Origin: a virus
IMG/VR virus record: IMGVR_UViG_3300009527_000004
Coordinates: 1-35,411 of that record
Strand: one strand, 5' to 3'
Length of the DNA stretch: 35,411 bases
The first letter of the stretch is position 1. Each line of letters starts with the position of its first letter. The translations under genes and the position numbers were made by a program. Under the pieces are notes generated by a model. That model saw only the letters and a program-made list of their open reading frames with translations, ran no database searches and was not told the DNA's origin. Shown here in pieces: positions 30,772 to 35,411 of the stretch.

Positions 30772-30775
30772 ATAG
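30768..30775 (+). promoter_or_regulatory. CTAAATAG element before the tail fibre genes
   Basis: CTAAATAG overlaps the tip gene stop, within GCCTAAATAGGC (5-bp arms around AA). The ATG at 30803 is 35 bases downstream, after AAGGAG. This likely starts the fibre transcript that runs through the circular junction to 312 or beyond. Confidence 0.5.
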
Positions 30776-30802
30776 GCTGTCTCTACAAGGAGCGATACCC
30801 AA

Positions 30803-31036
30803 ATGGCCACGACACCCAACCTTGGCCTCACCCAGCTGGAGGTGGGGCAGTCCGAGAAGGAAGTCACCATCAACACCAACAACGCGATCTTGGACTCCAA
30901 GAGCGCGCGCGTGCTGGCGGACGCGGCCTCCGACCCCGTGACCACTGGGATGGCTCCAGGCACGACCTACTACAACACCGCCCTCAGCAAGGTAAAGTGG
31001 CTTCGGCCCAACCTTACGTGGGTCACGCTGAACTGA
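30803..31036 (+). CDS. Small tail fibre-region protein, 77 residues
   Basis: It starts MATTPNLGLTQLEVGQSEKE, followed by VTINTNNAILDSKSARVLAD. This opening (TPNLGLxxLExGQxxKEVTxN) is the common start of a group of phage structural proteins, often the N-terminal part of longer fibre or DUF2793-like proteins. It ends with LSKVKWLRPNLTWVTLN, a short fibre-tip-like strand. It may connect the fibres to the tail. AAGGAG lies ten bases before the ATG. Confidence 0.7.
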   Translation: MATTPNLGLTQLEVGQSEKEVTINTNNAILDSKSARVLADAASDPVTTGMAPGTTYYNTALSKVKWLRPNLTWVTLN

Positions 31037-31037
31037 C

Positions 31038-32684
31038 ATGGCACAGGCAACCAACACCACCGAAGGCGAGATCGTTCTTGCGGGCGACCTGACTGGGGAC
31101 GCGAATGCACCCGCGCTGAGGGCGAGTGGGGTTGTTCCTGGAAGCTACCAGTTCATCCATCGCGTGAGCGCGGACAGCAAGGGCCGCCTCACCAGCATCG
31201 GTGCCACCACGGTTGAGCAACTGATCGCTCTCATCCCAGATGCTACCACTACCTCGCGTGGGGTGGTCTCCATTGGGCAGAACTTCGCGGTGTCGAGTGG
31301 GCTGATCAGCCTTCCAACGGCTACCACCTCGGTTAGAGGGCTGTTTAGCATCGATGGAAGCACACTTACGGTAAGTGGCAGCGAGGTCTCAGCTGGTGGT
31401 CTCTATTTCCAGGATGCAAGCACCACTGTCAAGGGGCGTGTGCAGGTAGACCCTGTCGGTCTTGTTGTACAAAATGGGCTGCTGTGGCGGTTTATCGATG
31501 CGACCTACACCAACAAGGGCATCGTTCAGATCGGTAACGGCTTCATCCTCATCACTGGTAGACTGAATATCCAAGAAAACTACCTAATAGCGACTTCATC
31601 ATCTCTTGGTCTTGCTGCCTTTGGACCATCGTTTAACATCACTGACGGTGTTGTTTCTATTCCGTTTGCCACAAATGCTGAGCATGGAATTACTAAGGCA
31701 GGTTCGCACCTCTCGATCACCGGTGGTAACCTGGTAGCTGATGTCATCACTCCTACCACACCAGGCATCTTCAAGATAGGCACCAACCTAAGCATGGACG
31801 GTGATACATTCAATGGTCTGCCACCTGATGCAACAATGAACAGCAAGGGGATAGTTAGTGTAGGGTCAGGGCTTGTTGTAACTAATGGAATAGTAAGCGT
31901 TGATGATCACCCAATTGCGTCCACATCAGCAATAGGGGTTGTCCAGATCGCTGCTGGTGATCCATATCTCACAATTTCAGGTGGGGTGGTTTCGATGAGC
32001 GTTCCAGACGCCACTGCTGTAACTAAGGGGCTTGTTAGTATTGCTGCTAACAGTGGGCTAGATTCAATAGGCGGGTCACTCAGCATACAACTTGCTACTC
32101 CTTCACTAAAGGGAATTGTCCGGCCTGGAAATAATTTTTCTCTTTCTGGTACTTCTATCAATGCTACGGTGCCTGATGCTTCACCAAGTGTAATAGGTGT
32201 TGTGCAGCTAACGGCTGGGCAGATCAGTGTAGATGCCAATGCTATTATCGGTTTAGTGCCTGCTACAAATTCAACTCTTGGAGCTGTTCAACCTGCATCT
32301 GTTGATTTCTCTATTTCTAATGGACAACTGTCAATTGCAAATGGGGCTGCATTAAACAGGGCTAATGTTTACACGGCGGCACAAGTAACTCAGTCAAGTG
32401 TTGCTGCCTATAGTGCCACATTTGTTCCTAATTTTTCAGTTAACACCTGTGAAATTACACTTGCTGGAAATATCTTGATTCAGGCACCAACTGGTGTGGT
32501 TGCTGGAGGGGTTTACTTGCTTCTGATTCGAACAGATACAGGGGCACGTTCTATTACATTTAGTAGCGAGTACAAATTTAATAAGACACTTGCATGGAGT
32601 TCTACACCAAATGCAATTGATGTGCTTCAATTTATTTGTGTCACTCCTACAATATTATTGTGCTCACAGGCTCCAGGTTTCTAA
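31038..32684 (+). CDS. Tail fibre protein with short tandem repeats
   Basis: 548 residues. The N-terminus ATNTTEGEIVLAGDLTGDAN is shared with the next gene and marks a family of phage fibres. The middle consists of about 18-25 residue repeats of the form DATTTSRGVVSIGQNFAVSS-G-IS, a beta-solenoid type of shaft. The last 100 residues (YTAAQVTQSSVAAYSATFVP onward, ending CSQAPGF) form a tip domain shared with the next gene. GC content falls from about 31560 to the end, and codon use changes. The ATG lies one base after the previous stop with no clear ribosome binding site, so translation is probably coupled. Confidence 0.8.
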   Translation: MAQATNTTEGEIVLAGDLTGDANAPALRASGVVPGSYQFIHRVSADSKGRLTSIGATTVEQLIALIPDATTTSRGVVSIGQNFAVSSGLISLPTATTSVRGLFSIDGSTLTVSGSEVSAGGLYFQDASTTVKGRVQVDPVGLVVQNGLLWRFIDATYTNKGIVQIGNGFILITGRLNIQENYLIATSSSLGLAAFGPSFNITDGVVSIPFATNAEHGITKAGSHLSITGGNLVADVITPTTPGIFKIGTNLSMDGDTFNGLPPDATMNSKGIVSVGSGLVVTNGIVSVDDHPIASTSAIGVVQIAAGDPYLTISGGVVSMSVPDATAVTKGLVSIAANSGLDSIGGSLSIQLATPSLKGIVRPGNNFSLSGTSINATVPDASPSVIGVVQLTAGQISVDANAIIGLVPATNSTLGAVQPASVDFSISNGQLSIANGAALNRANVYTAAQVTQSSVAAYSATFVPNFSVNTCEITLAGNILIQAPTGVVAGGVYLLLIRTDTGARSITFSSEYKFNKTLAWSSTPNAIDVLQFICVTPTILLCSQAPGF

Positions 32685-32696
32685 AGGAACACCGAA

Positions 32697-34724
32697 ATGA
32701 CACAGGCAACCAACACCACCCTCGGTGAGATTCGACTAGCAGGCGACCTGGCAGGTGGCAACGACGCGCTTCTCCCGACCCTCACCACGGTAAACGCCAC
32801 CCCCGGAACCTTCACGGTTCCAGTGCTCACCGTTGATACGAAGGGCCGTATCACGGCGATCGCGAACGGAACTCCACCTAACCTAGGTGCTCTCATTCCT
32901 GATGCCAGCACGACCACCAAGGGCGTGGTGCGGATCGGCACGAATGTAAGCATCACGGACACGACCACGAAGGCCTATCACCAGGTGAACTTCAACGGGA
33001 CGCTTACTGGAGCATCTCCAACCGGGTTTACCTCAGACGATGCAATCTACACGTTTACGCTGATCCGCGACACGGTCAGCATGCCGGTTTCCGTGACAGG
33101 AAGCTCGGCTCAAACGATAACGCAGCTGATCACGCAGGTGAACGCCGACATCGCCCCAGCTGCAATGACGCTGGAGAGCGGCAACCTGCGCATCTCGTCT
33201 GGCACATCAGGGGTAGCTGGGTCTATCTCGATTACCGCTGACGACCTGTTCGAGTTCGTGGATGGGTTCGTTAGCTTCGATGTAGCAGTTCCTGGAATGG
33301 GGGACGCGGCCATTTATGTGCCCAACGTCTCAACTGGGGTGCTGGGCATCGCGTCCTTCAACACCACGCAGTTCAACGTAAGCAGCGGGGCTGTCTCATT
33401 GAAGCCGCTTCCTGATGCCACCTACACCACCAAGGGCGTGGTGCAGATCCAGAGCGGCGGTGGTATCGCAGTCACAAATGGAATCATCTCAACAACTGCT
33501 ATTCCAGACGCCAGCACCACAGTTAAGGGCATCGTCCAGATCAGTGACAATTCAGGCATTGACGTAACCGCTGGAGTTATTTCGCTACGGACAGCAACAA
33601 ATGCAGTGAAGGGGGTTGTCCAGATCGGAGCCAACCTCTCGGTTACTGGAGGAGTCGTAACTACATCCTTTGGAAACGCAACAAATGTTGCGTATGGATT
33701 GGTACGCATTGGCAACAACATTAACGTTGCAGATGGCGAGATCAGTATTCCACTCGCATCTGCATCTGTTGCTGGTGTAGCGAAGGTAGGTGATGGGTTG
33801 ATTTTAACTGGAGACACAATTAGTGCTCTCCCAGTTCCTGATGCTACTCTAAGCACTAAAGGAATTATTCAGGTAGGCAGCGGTCTTACTGTAAACACAG
33901 GCGTGCTAAGCGTGGCATTTCCGACAGCATCTACTTCACAGCTTGGTATTGTTCAAATTGCTACACCGACATTACTGTCAATCAATGGTAGTGGCTTGTT
34001 GTCAAGTGCTGTGCCTAATGCAAGTACAAGTATAAAAGGTATTGTCAATGTTCCAGCTGGAAGTAACATTACAGTGTCAAATGGAGCTCTTTCACTATCA
34101 GGAATTCCAAATGCCACAGATGTAACTCCAGGGCTTGTGACAATAGGAAGTGGTATTTCAGTATCTGATGGTGTTATCTCTATTTCATTGCCTAATGCAA
34201 CAACAACATCTAAGGGTGCGGTTCAGATTGATAATACTAAGGGGCTTGCCGTCACCGCAGGTGTTCTCAGCACAGCACCAGCAACCAATAGCACCATGGG
34301 TGTGGTCACAACTGCTGATCCAGGAGTAATCACAATATCTAATGGAGTTATGTCATTAGGCACACAAGTTGTGAGGTTAAATGTTCAAAATACATTTACT
34401 GCAGCTCAAGTTGTGGCTTTGGTTTCACCGAGTTTCTCAGCGTCGATTACTCCAAATTTCGCTCTCAGCAATGTTTTCTTTTATACAGCGACAAGCAACT
34501 TCACGTTGAATGCACCAACGAATGTTGTAGCTGGTGGAACCTACATAGTTATCATTAGACAGGATTCAGTAGGTGGTAGAGCGTGTGTTTTTAATTCTGC
34601 ATACAAGTTTGGGACCGGTGCGATAACTTCATTAAGTGTGATCGAAAATACCTATGATGTCATAAGTATTGTTGCTCAATCACCTAGTGTGTTGTTGTGC
34701 ACCACACAGATAGGGTACCGTTAA
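32697..34724 (+). CDS. Second tail fibre protein, paralogue of 31038-32684
   Basis: 675 residues. It starts MTQATNTTLGEIRLAGDLAG and shares the N-terminal domain, the repeat type (DASTTTKGVVRIGTNVSI and so on) and the C-terminal domain (TAAQVVALVSPSFSASITPN ... YIVIIRQDSVGGR) with the gene before it. It has an extra domain at about 95-220 (AYHQVNFNGTLTGASPTGFT, VSVTGSSAQTITQLITQVNA). The two genes look like an old duplication. The DNA becomes AT-rich from about 33660. AAGGA lies nine bases before the ATG. Two different fibres in one phage may widen receptor choice or form a hetero-assembly. Confidence 0.8.
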   Translation: MTQATNTTLGEIRLAGDLAGGNDALLPTLTTVNATPGTFTVPVLTVDTKGRITAIANGTPPNLGALIPDASTTTKGVVRIGTNVSITDTTTKAYHQVNFNGTLTGASPTGFTSDDAIYTFTLIRDTVSMPVSVTGSSAQTITQLITQVNADIAPAAMTLESGNLRISSGTSGVAGSISITADDLFEFVDGFVSFDVAVPGMGDAAIYVPNVSTGVLGIASFNTTQFNVSSGAVSLKPLPDATYTTKGVVQIQSGGGIAVTNGIISTTAIPDASTTVKGIVQISDNSGIDVTAGVISLRTATNAVKGVVQIGANLSVTGGVVTTSFGNATNVAYGLVRIGNNINVADGEISIPLASASVAGVAKVGDGLILTGDTISALPVPDATLSTKGIIQVGSGLTVNTGVLSVAFPTASTSQLGIVQIATPTLLSINGSGLLSSAVPNASTSIKGIVNVPAGSNITVSNGALSLSGIPNATDVTPGLVTIGSGISVSDGVISISLPNATTTSKGAVQIDNTKGLAVTAGVLSTAPATNSTMGVVTTADPGVITISNGVMSLGTQVVRLNVQNTFTAAQVVALVSPSFSASITPNFALSNVFFYTATSNFTLNAPTNVVAGGTYIVIIRQDSVGGRACVFNSAYKFGTGAITSLSVIENTYDVISIVAQSPSVLLCTTQIGYR

Positions 34725-35411
34725 ATGTTTTCATTTCGCCCTCACGCCAGAAGTGCTATGGCTCTGAATAGTGGCACACCATACATGTACATTATAGGTG
34801 GTACTGTAAGTCCTTCGAATAGGTCAATTAGATTTGATAATACTTTGTTCGTAACATTGGCAGATATACCATATTTCCACAAATATAATGTGTGCGCTTC
34901 TCTAGATACCGGCATTTTCTTTCAAACTGAAGCTGCTACGGCATTGGTAAAATTCGATGGCGTTAGCACTTATACAGTTGCTGGTAATTTTGCTACAAGC
35001 GCATATACAGCTTCTGCGAGAAATGGTTTAGTAATTTTGGCACTGTACATATCGAGCGTTAAGTCATTCGATGGTACCACTTTCGCTACTCTACCAGGGA
35101 TGTTTTACGGGACATACAATGCCTCTGCTTCTACAGTTGGATTAAAAACATATATTTTTGGTGGAGATACTAGTGGTACCGCAGGTGATGAATCTGACAT
35201 TATTCAGTGGCACGATGGAAGCACATCTGGTCAATCTACTGTGCTTCCATACAAATTGGTATCATCAACTACATCAGTGATAGGTAGTGACGTATTCATA
35301 TTTGGAGGAAATAATACTACTGAAGGGGCTTACGCATCCATTTTAGTGTTCAACGGTCCGTCTCAAACAGTTACTGCTACTGGCATATCATTGTTTAATG
35401 TTCTCTATGGA
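34725..35411 (+). CDS. Kelch-like tail adhesin, N-terminal part (continues at 1-312)
   Basis: 229 codons run to the window edge; the frame continues at base 124 to a stop at 312, for 291 residues in all. It begins MFSFRPHARSAMALNSGTPY and has Kelch-type strands YMYIIGGTV, LKTYIFGGDTSG and VFIFGGNNT, each with Gly-Gly and followed by a loop and an FDN/FDG/FNG turn. About five or six blades are likely. The ATG directly follows the TAA of the fibre gene (TAAATG) with only a weak AGGG upstream. The DNA is the most AT-rich of the genome. A receptor-binding tip protein or fibre chaperone is the best guess. Confidence 0.75.
   Translation, partial: MFSFRPHARSAMALNSGTPYMYIIGGTVSPSNRSIRFDNTLFVTLADIPYFHKYNVCASLDTGIFFQTEAATALVKFDGVSTYTVAGNFATSAYTASARNGLVILALYISSVKSFDGTTFATLPGMFYGTYNASASTVGLKTYIFGGDTSGTAGDESDIIQWHDGSTSGQSTVLPYKLVSSTTSVIGSDVFIFGGNNTTEGAYASILVFNGPSQTVTATGISLFNVLYG

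Noticed and set aside
1-35411. tRNA genes
   Set aside because: I saw no cloverleaf with a GTTC-type T arm and CCA-compatible acceptor stem in the intergenic regions; a covariance-model scan would be needed for certainty.

Overview
The window is the genome of a tailed phage, recovered as a closed circle. Bases 1-123 are repeated exactly at 35289-35411. One gene, a Kelch-like tail protein, runs off the right end in frame and resumes at base 1. The unique circle is therefore 35,288 bp and carries about 40 genes. Almost all lie on the + strand, packed tightly with ATGA/GTGA/TGATG overlaps and AAGGAGC-type ribosome binding sites. The DNA is GC-rich overall, with clearly AT-richer patches in the fibre genes. 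Exported proteins carry Gram-negative-type signal peptides, and the tail tip resembles gene-transfer-agent and proteobacterial siphophage tails. A siphovirus of a Gram-negative host, probably a proteobacterium, is the best inference.

Layout. 309-4338: small genes of mostly unknown function, including a GIY-YIG nuclease and an exported protein, interrupted at 1530-1986 by a noncoding region full of strong hairpins (candidate origin, packaging site or structured RNA). 4371-9115: small and large terminase, portal, scaffold and major capsid protein, closed by a strong terminator. 9178-10737: the only minus-strand genes, a three-gene cassette with its own terminator and two matched promoters that share an upstream element. 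10891-12380: head completion protein and fibre-associated small proteins. 12377-18519: a 1718-residue collagen-like fibre and a WD40-like propeller, placed inside the head/neck module. 18713-21138: neck, tail completion, tail terminator and tail tube. 21218-24689: tail chaperones joined by a -1 frameshift, then the tape measure. 24689-30771: a GTA-like distal tail and tip in which the tip protein is split into separate genes around a second propeller. 30803-35411 and on to base 312: three fibre/adhesin genes, the last Kelch-like.

Control. A CTAAATAG-type octamer sits at the head of nearly every transcription block (1953, 4136, 4335, 7512, 10757, 19751, 21161, 30768). It resembles the -10 element of T4-type late promoters. 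No sigma factor or polymerase that would read it is recognisable here.

Most notable points: no recognisable replication, integration, repressor, holin or dedicated endolysin gene; the hairpin-rich region at 1578-1886; the motif-defined late regulon; the inverted moron cassette; three different beta-propeller adhesin candidates in one small virion; and a T TTT TTC frameshift site. All functional calls are from reading sequence by eye, with no database search.
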